Part shown: in pieces, positions 47,357 through 57,800 of the stretch | Position numbering within the stretch: the stretch's first letter is position 1 | How the letters are laid out: each line of letters opens with the position of its first letter | Assembly: GCA_039105265.1 (NCBI GenBank) | Contig: JAPFFF010000094.1 | Location: 20,962 to 84,961, forward strand | Source of the DNA: Tritrichomonas musculus | Lineage: Eukaryota; Parabasalia; Tritrichomonadida; Tritrichomonadidae | Reading direction: 5' to 3' | Length of the DNA stretch: 64,000 nucleotides | Made by a program: the position numbers and the translations under genes | Notes under the pieces: model-generated | What the model saw: only the letters and a program-made list of their open reading frames with translations | The model's database searches: none | Told to the model about the DNA's origin: nothing

Positions 47357-48532
47357 ATGATTTTAATATTAACTTCTTTTTGCTTAAGTGTCAATTTCGG
47401 ACAATATGTAACAGAGCTTACAGCAAATAATTTTGCTAGTGAAGTTGAAAAACGATCTAATACAACTGTATATCTCGTTATGTTCCATGGACAGCATTGT
47501 CCAGCTTGTCAAATGGCGTATCCTGAATTTATTGAAGCTGCAAATGAAGCTTCTGGGATGATCAAATTTGGCCATGTTGATACTAGCTCTGAATATGCGT
47601 TAGGTTCAAGATTTCGAATTTATACTATCCCTCATTTTATCATTTTTTATAAAGATGGTGAAAAAGTTTATAACAGAGAACGGTCAGCACGCTCATTCTT
47701 AAACGTGGCTTCGCGATACATACCTAATTTATCCGAAACCGTAAATGAGAGTTGGGTTGAGTTACTAGAAAACCAAAAGGCAGCAAACGAAACAGCCAAA
47801 ACTACTGAATCCAGTGAAGATACTCATGAAGAAAACAATAGTACTGATCTTAAAGCAGCTATTCTATTTTCTGATAAGCCATCAACTCCTCCAATCTGGG
47901 CTGGTATCAGTTGTGCTTTTAATAACAATAATAAGGGAATTAGAATTGGCTTTTGTAATGATCCAAACGTTTCAACCAAATTTGGAATCAATGCATTTCC
48001 AACAATTTTGATGATAAATGGTCAAAATCGATATGTTTATAACGGAAAGAACAGATTTCAGTTAATCCGAAAATCTGTTATCGATTTCTTTGAAGGTGTT
48101 CTAGAAAATACTCCCCAAACCCCTAAAAAAAATGTTAAACCTCCAGCTCCAGCAATTTTAATGAATAATTTAACATCCATAGAAGTTTTTAATACAGAAT
48201 GCAAAGGAAAAGGACGATTTTGTGTTGTTCAAGCTGGAGGATCTGATAAAGCATCCAATGCATTTGATGAAGCATCAAAGAAATATAAGCATGATCACTT
48301 TAAGTTCTTCCTCTGCCCAACTGGAGAATGTCCATTTGATTTTATTTCTAAGAAATCTTCGTCAGATGAGAAAATCTTGCCAAAGGTATGGATATTCCAT
48401 CACAGAAGAGATGCTGCAATAATTGTTGATGATATTAATGTTCTTGGCGCTACTCTAGACAGAGTTATAGATGGTGGTGCAAGGTTCACCTCTTTAGAAA
48501 AGCTCAAAGAGCAAGAATCAGCTGAATTATAA
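47357..48532 (+). CDS. Secretory thioredoxin/PDI-like protein, 391 aa
   Basis: A probable disulfide oxidoreductase of the secretory pathway. The first 16 residues form a signal peptide (hydrophobic, ending near NFGQ). Residues about 17-130 form a thioredoxin domain with active site CPAC (about residue 50) and a cis-proline in YTIPHF. A second thioredoxin-like fold without CxxC follows an acidic linker (about 172-265, ending GINAFPTILMI), and a third degenerate one (about 275-385) has scattered cysteines. No C-terminal KDEL-type retrieval signal is present (it ends SAEL). This a-b-b'-like order resembles PDI relatives with one active domain. ATG at 47357 is the first Met and gives the signal peptide directly. 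Confidence 0.8.
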   Translation: MILILTSFCLSVNFGQYVTELTANNFASEVEKRSNTTVYLVMFHGQHCPACQMAYPEFIEAANEASGMIKFGHVDTSSEYALGSRFRIYTIPHFIIFYKDGEKVYNRERSARSFLNVASRYIPNLSETVNESWVELLENQKAANETAKTTESSEDTHEENNSTDLKAAILFSDKPSTPPIWAGISCAFNNNNKGIRIGFCNDPNVSTKFGINAFPTILMINGQNRYVYNGKNRFQLIRKSVIDFFEGVLENTPQTPKKNVKPPAPAILMNNLTSIEVFNTECKGKGRFCVVQAGGSDKASNAFDEASKKYKHDHFKFFLCPTGECPFDFISKKSSSDEKILPKVWIFHHRRDAAIIVDDINVLGATLDRVIDGGARFTSLEKLKEQESAEL

Positions 48533-48769
48533 ATTAATTTTATTAGTTTTTTCATTGATAAATCATAAAAAAAAATAATAATAATAATATACATATCGAT
48601 ATTTATCTCGAATTTATATAAAAGATCATTGCACCTTTAATTCTCTTACAAAATTCTTTCATAAAAGCATATAATTTTATTTTTTATATATTTAGAGCAT
48701 GGATGTTTGGCGATCCAAAAAATGCAAAAAAATAAAAAAAATAACAGTCTGCGCCATCTTGCATCAACG
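48533..48769. other. AT-rich spacer
   Basis: Nothing recognisable other than a short AAT repeat near 48575-48590. Confidence 0.5.
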
Positions 48770-48960
48770 TTCAATTGAATTACCCAGAAGTTTCATTCAT
48801 CCCAACAATTAAGCTCGATCTGTTGATGCATTCGTCTACATATATTTCATTATATTTCGGAATTAATTGATCGTTTGATTGAAATTGGTGGTGTCGTGTA
48901 ATTCTTTGAGATCCCACCAAAGACCATTTCATTCTTTAGGTATTTGTTTGTGTTTTGGGA
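48770..48960 (+). pseudogene. Possible relic of a Tc1/mariner/DDE-type transposase
   Basis: The plus strand around 48845-48900 reads HYISELIDRLIEIGGVV, then a stop and FFEIPPK. The order resembles the segment before the third catalytic residue of Tc1/mariner-like transposases (short His pair, helix, GG-x-V, then a Pro-Pro turn). Bases just upstream could be a frameshifted version of the preceding Asp-Asn motif. There are stops and frameshifts, and no ends can be defined. Weak evidence. Confidence 0.27.
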
Positions 48961-49000
48961 AATATCTGGAGTAACTTTTCCTGTTCGCCTTCAAATTCAT

Positions 49001-50272
49001 CTATGTGTTTTCAGGATCATCTTTAAATTGACCTATGCCTTCTTTTTCTGGGTTAAATTCGACATCAAGTTCTGGGTCATAATCAGGATTTTTTTTTCTT
49101 TCATTGATATATTTTTGAAGCAATCTTATTCTTTTTTTGAAGTTCTCGCAAATAATTCCTTGGCGCTTTTGAGATATGTATGGACTTTCATCAAAAATCT
49201 TTTTCATTTCATTTTCAAATCCTTCAAGCCTGTTTAATTCAAGCCAATCGAAATTAGATACAAATTTAATTTGCTTATAATGCCTATTTGCAAACGGTTT
49301 GCTAATGTCTTTAGCGTTTGGTATCCAATCATCTTGACTATTATACCAAAGAGAACTTCCATTATCATAAAGTGGTGCAATATCAACGAACTTAAGATTA
49401 TCAGCATTTCTAATTAACCCAAAGTTATTTGAATGTCGATCACTGTTTGCAATAAGATAATCAACTACAATCATTTGATCAACACGCAATTGTGCATTTG
49501 TTATACCAACATTTTTGCAGCAATCAATATAATACTGATAACGTGACATTTGATCAGGAATCTTAGAGTTCATCATAAACTGTTCTTCTGTAATAAGTTC
49601 TGTTTCAGGAGTAATAAAGCACTCACAATAAGAAAATGGAATTTTCATTCCATCAACATTTATATATTTTAATTGATATTTAACATGCGGAATAGATAAT
49701 CTATCCATAATCATGGAGGCAATAAATTCATTTAATGGTTCCTGATAAAAAAAGGATTTTCTCCCACCTTTAATCAGAATCCTTCTATTACCAGAAATTT
49801 TCCAAGTTTTTGGTAAAACCCCATTGCATGTATTATTTGGTGTTTGTAAATCAATTTTTTTGGTCGTAGATTCAATATCATATAAACCAAGCATTAAATA
49901 TCCGAATTCAAATGAAAAATTATGATTGAAAAAATTAATTTCTTCCCATTTCAATGGTGAATTAGATGGACATATCCAGTACTGATCTGATAAACTAAGC
50001 CCGTTTGATTGATAAATTAATTGATTTGTTGTTTACATATCACAAAAACGCAGTACTTCGCGAAGTAGAGGCCTTGAATTTGGTATAGATCTGTTACTCC
50101 ACCAATATGATAAATTTGATAATACAAAATCGTTATTTGTTATTTGAATGCAATAAGGAAAATGATCTGTATTAAAAATCTCTTTCGTTTCTATTATCAT
50201 CTCAGTTGTATCTTCTATTACCAATTTCAAAACCGGTATCTTTTTATGCATTAAAAAGTAGTCAACTTTCAT
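49001..50272 (-). pseudogene. HipA-like Ser/Thr kinase gene, broken by one in-frame stop
   Basis: HipA-family kinases are bacterial proteins, often toxins of toxin-antitoxin pairs. The minus strand gives an N-terminal piece from the ATG at 50272 (MHKKIPV-type start, WW..RSIP.SR motif) that meets a TAA at 50033-50035. The same frame then continues without further stops to the TAG at 49001-49003. The second piece shows the family GLSLSDQYW motif soon after the stop, an ILIKGG nucleotide-binding segment, the catalytic-loop motif NSDRHSNN (near 49430) and YDNGSS (near 49360). Total span is about 423 codons, normal for the family. No HipB-like antitoxin is adjacent. Acquisition from bacteria is likely; the single stop suggests recent decay, readthrough or a sequencing error. 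Confidence 0.8.
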
Positions 50273-50324
50273 TTAAAATCTTATTATATTTTTAAAGTAA
50301 AAAATAATATACCTAAAATTTTCT

Positions 50325-50428
50325 AAATCGAACCTAGTACCTTTGCTAAAGTATACGTGAATCGAACCTCGTACTTTTGTATAATTATATTAAATATTTT
50401 TTATATATATGTAAATCGAACCTTTAGC
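50325..50428. repeat. Three spaced copies of an AATCGAACCT motif
   Basis: The core AATCGAACCT occurs at about 50326, 50360 and 50414, the first two followed by (A/C)GTAC. Spacing is 34 and then about 54 bases. It lies between the HipA-like gene start and the left inverted repeat of the next element, so it could be upstream regulatory sequence or repeat debris. Confidence 0.5.
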
Positions 50429-50484
50429 ATAATTATTATTAATATTTTATATATATATATATAAGATAGTCAATTATCTTCAAA

Positions 50485-50768
50485 AGTAGTATACTAAAGT
50501 GAGTTTAATGACGTCATCAATGTAAATGCATAAATGGTATCATTTTTTGCTAGCTAGTACTGATTTTGTTCAGGTTATCATGCATAAATTTTGTAGTTGA
50601 CGTCAAGATTTTACGAGCATAAATGGTTTTGATAAGGCTTTTCGTTAAGGAATCTAAAGATTCCGGAGCTTTGCTCCATGAATTTCCTTTATGTTTGCGT
50701 GGATCATAGATGAAATTCTTTCAAAATTTGAGCTTTCAGCGAATTTGGTTTCATTTGAAACCTTGATG
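50485..50768. repeat. Left 284-bp terminal inverted repeat
   Basis: Reverse complement of 53945-54228 with about two mismatches. Within it lie two adjacent perfect mini-hairpins: GGAATC-TAAA-GATTCC and GGAGC-TTT-GCTCC (about 50651-50682). Confidence 0.85.
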
Positions 50769-50880
50769 GATTGAATTGATGGATGAGAATTAATGAAAAA
50801 ATTTAATGTAAAAATTTAATGTAGTTATTTATTTTTATGTTTATGAAATTTGATTAAGTGAGGCAAAAATAAGTGAATAA

Positions 50881-52869
50881 ATGACGATGATATATGATGT
50901 ACCTTTAGATAAATTAGTTGAGTTAGATAACTTAATTAATGACAGTAATTACACAGTTGATGATTGGCTTGCTGCTTACAATAATGATAAAAAGCTGTTG
51001 CATGATGAATTAGTTGGTTTGATTTCTTTAGACATTCATGATAAAGGATTTGATGGTGATGATAATTATAACGCAATGTATTGGTTCGTGAAAGGTATTA
51101 AGGCTGCTGACGATGCTTGGGAATCGTTGATGAACATTCAACCTCAACCATTAATTAACCATTATCAATTTCCACATGATTTGATGAACATTCAACCTCA
51201 ACCATTAATTAAACAATTACCTGTACCTCATGCACCCAAACATCCGAAACAAGTAACGAAATACATTGATTCTGACACACCATTATTCAATAAACTCAAG
51301 CATTTAAGTAAAATTAGGGATCCCTTATATGAATTCAATCGTCAAAGATTACATAAAAAGTTCAATAGAGATTTGAATAAGAAAGATGGTTCATTGATGG
51401 ATAGCATTAAGAAACAACATAGATATTTGAATGAATTCTGGCAAAACGACGACACCATTTATTTGGATGAATCGATTAAGGAACAAAATGCTAAACGAAT
51501 TAAGTCATTTAGGGAATGGTTTAATGTTAACAATGATGAAGTTCAAGATAAATTAGTTAATGATATCATTGAAGTTATTGAAACTAATCCTCTTCATTGG
51601 GTAGTTAATTTTGAGTCATTAAATAGATACGGTAGAAAGAAATTGAATGATTTGTTAATTGATTCATTAGAGAACACAGTTGCTCCACGTATTAATGCTG
51701 ACGATAAATATATATTCGATTACAGTGTATCAGAATCAAACAATCAAACTAAATGGCATCATGTTCCATTAACACTGAAAACATTAGCTGAATTAATTCA
51801 AAGGTTAAAAGATGGAGGATTGATTTATGATATTGATGGCAGACCACTTGAATACTTTTATGAAAACGGCTTTACTGAATTACCTGCATGGTCATTATTT
51901 AGTTCAGTTGGATTACGTAAATTGAATCAACCAAAAACGAAAACATATAAAGACAGAAGTGGTTCATTCTTCAATTACGGGAATAACACTGACATTGATT
52001 TAAGACGTTATCAGATATTCACATGTGAAGACAATTACTTTGAAAGAAGATCTGCAATTGAGATTCCATGTGTTTTTTAGTCATTGAAGGATTTAATTGA
52101 TGATGGTGAATTAGGTATTGTTGCATCAAGATTAATGATGAAGAATGTTAGAGGTATTAATGAATTCATTACCAATTATCACAACAATAAAGACCTTGAT
52201 GATTTCTGTAATGAATTAAGTATACACTGCATCATTCATTATTACGATGAGGAACCTAAAAGGAATCAATTTAGGATTATCGAAAGAGGTGTCAATAAAC
52301 TTGAAGCTAAATATATCATTGAATTAGCCGTTTATAAACAACATTACTTCAAGTTCGAACAAACTGAATACAGTAAATACTTCATTAATCATTACGATGA
52401 ATTGAAATATGTGCGAGACGGTAATAAAGTCGTTGGGAAACGTAAATCAGGTACATGGCAAAGAGATTCAAGAGATAAGTATTACTTAAATTCATTAGAG
52501 TTATTGATTAAAATGATGAAGAATAACATGTTTTCATTAATGAACTATCAAGATCTTAATTGCTTAACTTTATCCATTAAAGATGATACACCAATTAAAG
52601 ACATACCAATGTTTGAAGATGATGATGAATTTCATGATGAACCATTAAGAATATCGACAACAAAAATATCAAAACGTAAATACCATTATGATGATGATGG
52701 TAATGATGATGTAATAATTATGAATATGGATGGTGATATATTAAACTCTGATAAAAGTGATGATGAATTCATTGGTGTTAACGAATATTCTGATGAAAAT
52801 GATGCTTACTCTGATGACGATTTATATAGTTTATTAATGAGATCAATTATTTTTCGACATCGATCGTAA
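50881..52869 (+). pseudogene. Maverick-like protein (polymerase N-terminal-like region), split by one in-frame TAG
   Basis: Reading begins at the ATG at 50881, runs 399 codons to a TAG at 52078-52080, then continues in the same frame for about 262 codons to 52869. The join falls inside a conserved-looking CVF/SLKDLIDDGELG segment, so the TAG probably replaced a sense codon. The downstream part (ELSIHCIIHYYD, then YKQHYFKFEQTEYSKYFINH) resembles N-terminal regions of polymerase-like proteins from Maverick-type elements, by recollection of the family; no catalytic polymerase motif is present. The N-terminal part contains a tandem duplication of MNIQPQPLI (about 51130 and 51184, 54 bases apart). 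The C-terminus is Asp-rich. The exact role is unknown. Confidence 0.5.
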
Positions 52870-53270
52870 TAATCAGTATCTTCAGCATTAAATACATTAA
52901 TAAACCCATTAATAGATAATTGAATCAATTCTTTCATCAATGTTTCTTCATTTTTCTTCCTCAATCGATATTTCTTCAAATATTCACGATGATAATCATT
53001 GTAGTGTTGACGAATTTGTTCTGGTGATTTAAGCTTACGTGAATGGTAAGAATTCTCATTGTATAGATTGTATCCTTGATTTACCTCTGAACATTGATCT
53101 GGTGATTCCTCACTTGATGATGTAAATTGAAGGACTTTGTCAGCTGTTTCATTAAAAACCATATCGTCATTAGTCATAGGTTTAAATAAAGTTTTAAATT
53201 TAGACTTCATTATCGAATATTTGAATGAAAGCAAAAATATTAAACAGTAATGATAAAATAATGATAACAT
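52806..53270 (-). CDS. Small basic/coiled protein of the inverted-repeat element, up to 154 aa
   Basis: Function unknown. The frame opens at the ATG at 53270 with a hydrophobic leader, but the Met at 53210 (MKSKFKTLFKPM) gives a more typical soluble start (134 residues). Features are a Ser/Glu acidic patch, then a basic helical stretch (HYNDYHREYLKKYRLRKKNEE) and a hydrophobic helix. The DNA-binding look of the basic region is only suggestive. Its end overlaps the end of the plus-strand gene by about 64 bases. Confidence 0.45.
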   Translation of the reverse strand: MLSLFYHYCLIFLLSFKYSIMKSKFKTLFKPMTNDDMVFNETADKVLQFTSSSEESPDQCSEVNQGYNLYNENSYHSRKLKSPEQIRQHYNDYHREYLKKYRLRKKNEETLMKELIQLSINGFINVFNAEDTDYYDRCRKIIDLINKLYKSSSE

Positions 53271-53328
53271 TAACGAATCATTTATTTTTCACTTTATATT
53301 TAATGATTTCAATCCAATTAAAACCATT

Positions 53329-53625
53329 TTAATTATTAACATTGATGTTTTCCATTACGTTATTCAAAATCTTTGACTCATCTTCATTTAATTTCTTGCA
53401 GTAAGGAAGGCATTTAGACTTAATATAAGTCGTTTTACCATTGCGTTTAGTGAACTTATAACCGTTACAAATGATTTATTTATTTAATTTACGTGTATTC
53501 AACTCATTACATTTATCATTTTGTCTTAATAATTTGTTAATTAATTTACATTCACATTTCTTAACCAATTCAATCATTAAACTCTCCAATGATTCAACAT
53601 TATCGATTTCATAAAAGTCTGTCAT
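53329..53625 (-). pseudogene. Small Cys-containing ORF with one in-frame stop
   Basis: From the ATG at 53625 a frame of 49 codons (MTDFYEIDNVESLESL...) reaches a TAA at 53476-53478, then continues in the same frame for about 48 codons to a TAA at 53329. Cysteines are spaced CxC, then C, and after the stop C...C..C, like a decayed zinc-binding fold. The continuity of codon-like sequence on both sides suggests one former gene of about 98 residues. Function unknown. Confidence 0.45.
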
Positions 53626-53944
53626 TAATTATTTAACTTAAAATTAAAAGTATTTTTATCATTAATATTTTGCATTAATGTTTTACATTTATGTTTTACA
53701 TTTAATTTCCTCCATCAATTTTCACATCAAATGTCTGCATAAAATTCTTGCTCTCAATTATAAAATTTTCGATTTGAATGTTGTATTCAATTAACGAGAT
53801 GCCAAAATTTTGCATTAAAATAACCGCCTCATGCTATTATTTTACGGAAATTACAACAGTTTCATGATTTACATTAACTGTCTCATGATTTTTACATCAA
53901 CCGTCTCATGTTATTTATAATAACCGTATTATGATTAACAATAA

Positions 53945-54228
53945 CATCAAGGTTTCAAATGAAACCAGATTCGCTGAAAGCTCAAATTCTGAAAGAATTT
54001 CATCTATGATCCACGCAAACATAAAGGAAATTCATGGAGCAAAGCTCCGGAATCTTTAGATTCCTTAACGAAAAGCCTTATCAAAACCATTTATGCTCGT
54101 AAAATCTTGACGTCAACTACAAAATTTATGCATGATAACCTGAACAAAATCAGTACTAGCTAGCAAAAAATGATACCATTTATGCATTTACATTGATGAC
54201 GTCATTAAACTCACTTTAGTATACTACT
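53945..54228. repeat. Right 284-bp terminal inverted repeat
   Basis: Reverse complement of 50485-50768 with about two mismatches (near 53970 and 53991). It ends with ACTACT at 54228. Confidence 0.85.
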
Positions 54229-54333
54229 AACCAAAATATTTTTTTTTCACAAAAATTGAAAGAAATTTAGTTTATATTTTCAAAATTGAGAAAGAGGTAA
54301 ACATTAAAAAATCGAGTTTATGTGTCGTGCATT

Positions 54334-54750
54334 TTATTCACTTTCTATCAGTGACCGTTTAAACTTTCGCCATTTATTGATGAGCAAACTTTGCATCGTG
54401 CTAAAAAAACTTAAGTAATATCTGTTTATCGTATCATTTGGAATTTCATTCCAAGCATGTGAAAGCGCATAAAACAATTGTTCTCTTGTTTTGAAAACTA
54501 TGTTGGCCAGTTTCAGCTTTAAAAGATCCATTATTGATTGCGGTAGTCTTTACAAATGACTCCGAACATTCAAAATCTTTTGCCACACTTAAGAGCGTCT
54601 GGCAACCGTACCATCTTTTAATAAAGATTCATATTTGGGAGGTTTTCATAATACTGGATATATTGTTTAATGTTTTGAGTAAGAGTCAGAGAAGGATTGG
54701 CAAATATTTGGATGTTTATTAAGAATTGACATTTTTATTTACAGTTTTTC
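54334..54750 (-). pseudogene. Tc1/mariner-like transposase relic
   Basis: The minus-strand frame 54334-54531 reads ALSHAWNEIPNDTINRYY and then a Ser/Phe-rich helix and basic tail, much like the extreme C-terminus of Tc1/mariner-family transposases (W-x-x-IP then helix). Farther upstream on the same strand (about 54530-54620), in another frame, a helix-turn-helix-like SVAKDFECSESFVKTTA is readable. The catalytic middle is missing and the two parts are out of frame, so it is a deleted, frameshifted remnant. It sits between the right inverted repeat and the satellite. Confidence 0.45.
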
Positions 54751-54821
54751 CCATATTGATGTTAACATTCTATTATTTGATTTTTCTTGTTCATTAAAAG
54801 AGGATAAGTGTCCGCCTTCCG

Positions 54822-57800
54822 CACCGTTCCTGCATATCTGATAATCTCATATGCATCTCTCTCTTCCCCCTCCCCCACCGTTCCTGCATATCTGATAATC
54901 TCATATGCATCTCTCTCTTCCCCCGCCCCCACCGTTCCTGCATATCTGATAATCTCATATGCATCTCTCTCTTCCCCCGCCCCCACCGTTCCTGCATATC
55001 TGATAATCTCATATGCATCTCTCTCTTCCCCCGCCCCCACCGTTCCTGCATATCTGATAATCTCATATGCATCTCTCTCTTCCCCCTCCCCCACCGTTCC
55101 TGCATATCTGATAATCTCATATGCATCTCTCTCTTCCCCCGCCCCCACCGTTCCTGCATATCTGATAATCTCATATGCATCTCTCTCTTCCCCCGCCCCC
55201 ACCGTTCCTGCATATCTGATAATCTCATATGCATCTCTCTCTTCCCCCGCCCCCACCGTTCCTGCATATCTGATAATCTCATATGCATCTCTCTCTTCCC
55301 CCGCCCCCACCGTTCCTGCATATCTGATAATCTCATATGCATCTCTCTCTTCCCCCGCCCCCACCGTTCCTGCATATCTGATAATCTCATATGCATCTCT
55401 CTCTTCCCCGCCCCCACCGTTCCTGCATATCTGATTATCACATATGCATCTCTCTCTTCCCCGCCCCCACCGTTCCTGCATATCTGATTATCACATATGC
55501 ATCTCTCTCTTCCCCGCCCCCACCGTTCCTGCATATCTGATTATCACATATGCATCTCTCTCTTCCCCCGCCCCCACCGTTCCTGCATATCTGATTATCA
55601 CATATGCATCTCTCTCTTCCCCGCCCCCACCGTTCCTGCATATCTGATTATCACATATGCATCTCTCTCTTCCCCGCCCCCACCGTTCCTGCATATCTGA
55701 TTATCACATATGCATCTCTCTCTTCCCCGCCCCCACCGTTCCTGCATATCTGATTATCACATATGCATCTCTCTCTTCCCCGCCCCCACCGTTCCTGCAT
55801 ATCTGATTATCACATATGCATCTCTCTCTTCCCCGCCCCCACCGTTCCTGCATATCTGATTATCACATATGCATCTCTCTCTTCCCCGCCCCCACCGTTC
55901 CTGCATATCTGATTATCACATATGCATCTCTCTCTTCCCCGCCCCCACCGTTCCTGCATATCTGATTATCACATATGCATCTCTCTCTTCCCCGCCCCCA
56001 CCGTTCCTGCATATCTGATTATCACATATGCATCTCTCTCTTCCCCGCCCCCACCGTTCCTGCATATCTGATTATCACATATGCATCTCTCTCTTCCCCG
56101 CCCCCACCGTTCCTGCATATCTGATTATCACATATGCATCTCTCTCTTCCCCGCCCCCACCGTTCCTGCATATCTGATTATCACATATGCATCTCTCTCT
56201 TCCCCGCCCCCACCGTTCCTGCATATCTGATTATCACATATGCATCTCTCTCTTCCCCGCCCCCACCGTTCCTGCATATCTGATTATCACATATGCATCT
56301 CTCTCTTCCCCGCCCCCACCGTTCCTGCATATCTGATTATCACATATGCATCTCTCTCTTCCCCGCCCCCACCGTTCCTGCATATCTGATTATCACATAT
56401 GCATCTCTCTCTTCCCCGCCCCCACCGTTCCTGCATATCTGATTATCACATATGCATCTCTCTCTTCCCCGCCCCCACCGTTCCTGCATATCTGATTATC
56501 ACATATGCATCTCTCTCTTCCCCGCCCCCACCGTTCCTGCATATCTGATTATCACATATGCATCTCTCTCTTCCCCGCCCCCACCGTTCCTGCATATCTG
56601 ATTATCACATATGCATCTCTCTCTTCCCCGCCCCCACCGTTCCTGCATATCTGATTATCACATATGCATCTCTCTCTTCCCCGCCCCCACCGTTCCTGCA
56701 TATCTGATTATCACATATGCATCTCTCTCTTCCCCGCCCCCACCGTTCCTGCATATCTGATTATCACATATGCATCTCTCTCTTCCCCGCCCCCACCGTT
56801 CCTGCATATCTGATTATCACATATGCATCTCTCTCTTCCCCGCCCCCACCGTTCCTGCATATCTGATTATCACATATGCATCTCTCTCTTCCCCGCCCCC
56901 ACCGTTCCTGCATATCTGATTATCACATATGCATCTCTCTCTTCCCCGCCCCCACCGTTCCTGCATATCTGATTATCACATATGCATCTCTCTCTTCCCC
57001 GCCCCCACCGTTCCTGCATATCTGATTATCACATATGCATCTCTCTCTTCCCCGCCCCCACCGTTCCTGCATATCTGATTATCACATATGCATCTCTCTC
57101 TTCCCCGCCCCCACCGTTCCTGCATATCTGATTATCACATATGCATCTCTCTCTTCCCCGCCCCCACCGTTCCTGCATATCTGATTATCACATATGCATC
57201 TCTCTCTTCCCCGCCCCCACCGTTCCTGCATATCTGATTATCACATATGCATCTCTCTCTTCCCCGCCCCCACCGTTCCTGCATATCTGATTATCACATA
57301 TGCATCTCTCTCTTCCCCGCCCCCACCGTTCCTGCATATCTGATTATCACATATGCATCTCTCTCTTCCCCGCCCCCACCGTTCCTGCATATCTGATTAT
57401 CACATATGCATCTCTCTCTTCCCCGCCCCCACCGTTCCTGCATATCTGATTATCACATATGCATCTCTCTCTTCCCCGCCCCCACCGTTCCTGCATATCT
57501 GATTATCACATATGCATCTCTCTCTTCCCCGCCCCCACCGTTCCTGCATATCTGATTATCACATATGCATCTCTCTCTTCCCCGCCCCCACCGTTCCTGC
57601 ATATCTGATTATCACATATGCATCTCTCTCTTCCCCGCCCCCACCGTTCCTGCATATCTGATTATCACATATGCATCTCTCTCTTCCCCGCCCCCACCGT
57701 TCCTGCATATCTGATTATCACATATGCATCTCTCTCTTCCCCGCCCCCACCGTTCCTGCATATCTGATTATCACATATGCATCTCTCTCTTCCCCGCCCC

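Larger units (their letters stand above)
50485..54228. mobile_element. 3.74-kb element with 284-bp terminal inverted repeats; decayed Maverick-like derivative
   Basis: Inverted repeats 50485-50768 and 53945-54228 are 284 bases long and differ at about two positions by eye, so they are recent or homogenised. The ends read AGTAGTATAC and its complement; Maverick/Polinton elements also begin with AG. I found no clean 6-base target duplication. Inside are one long plus-strand gene (two pieces split by a stop) and two small minus-strand frames. No integrase, packaging ATPase, protease, capsid or polymerase catalytic domain is present, so it would be non-autonomous. The Maverick link rests on the resemblance of the long ORF to the N-terminal part of polymerase proteins of such elements and is tentative. 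Confidence 0.7.

Noticed and set aside
50325-50428. tRNA gene suggested by GGTTCGATT-like (B-box-like) sequence on the minus strand
   Set aside because: No A box, acceptor stem or cloverleaf can be drawn around any of the three copies.
49001-53625. A variant genetic code in which TAA/TAG are sense codons
   Set aside because: Host genes in the window end cleanly at TAA, TAG and TGA and none of the long conserved frames contains an internal stop.
54762-55700. Long ORFs on both strands through the start of the satellite (up to 246 codons) with 18-residue repeats
   Set aside because: They exist only because the unit is 54 bases there; they stop when the unit becomes 53 bases, occur on both strands, and have no start context or non-repeat domain.
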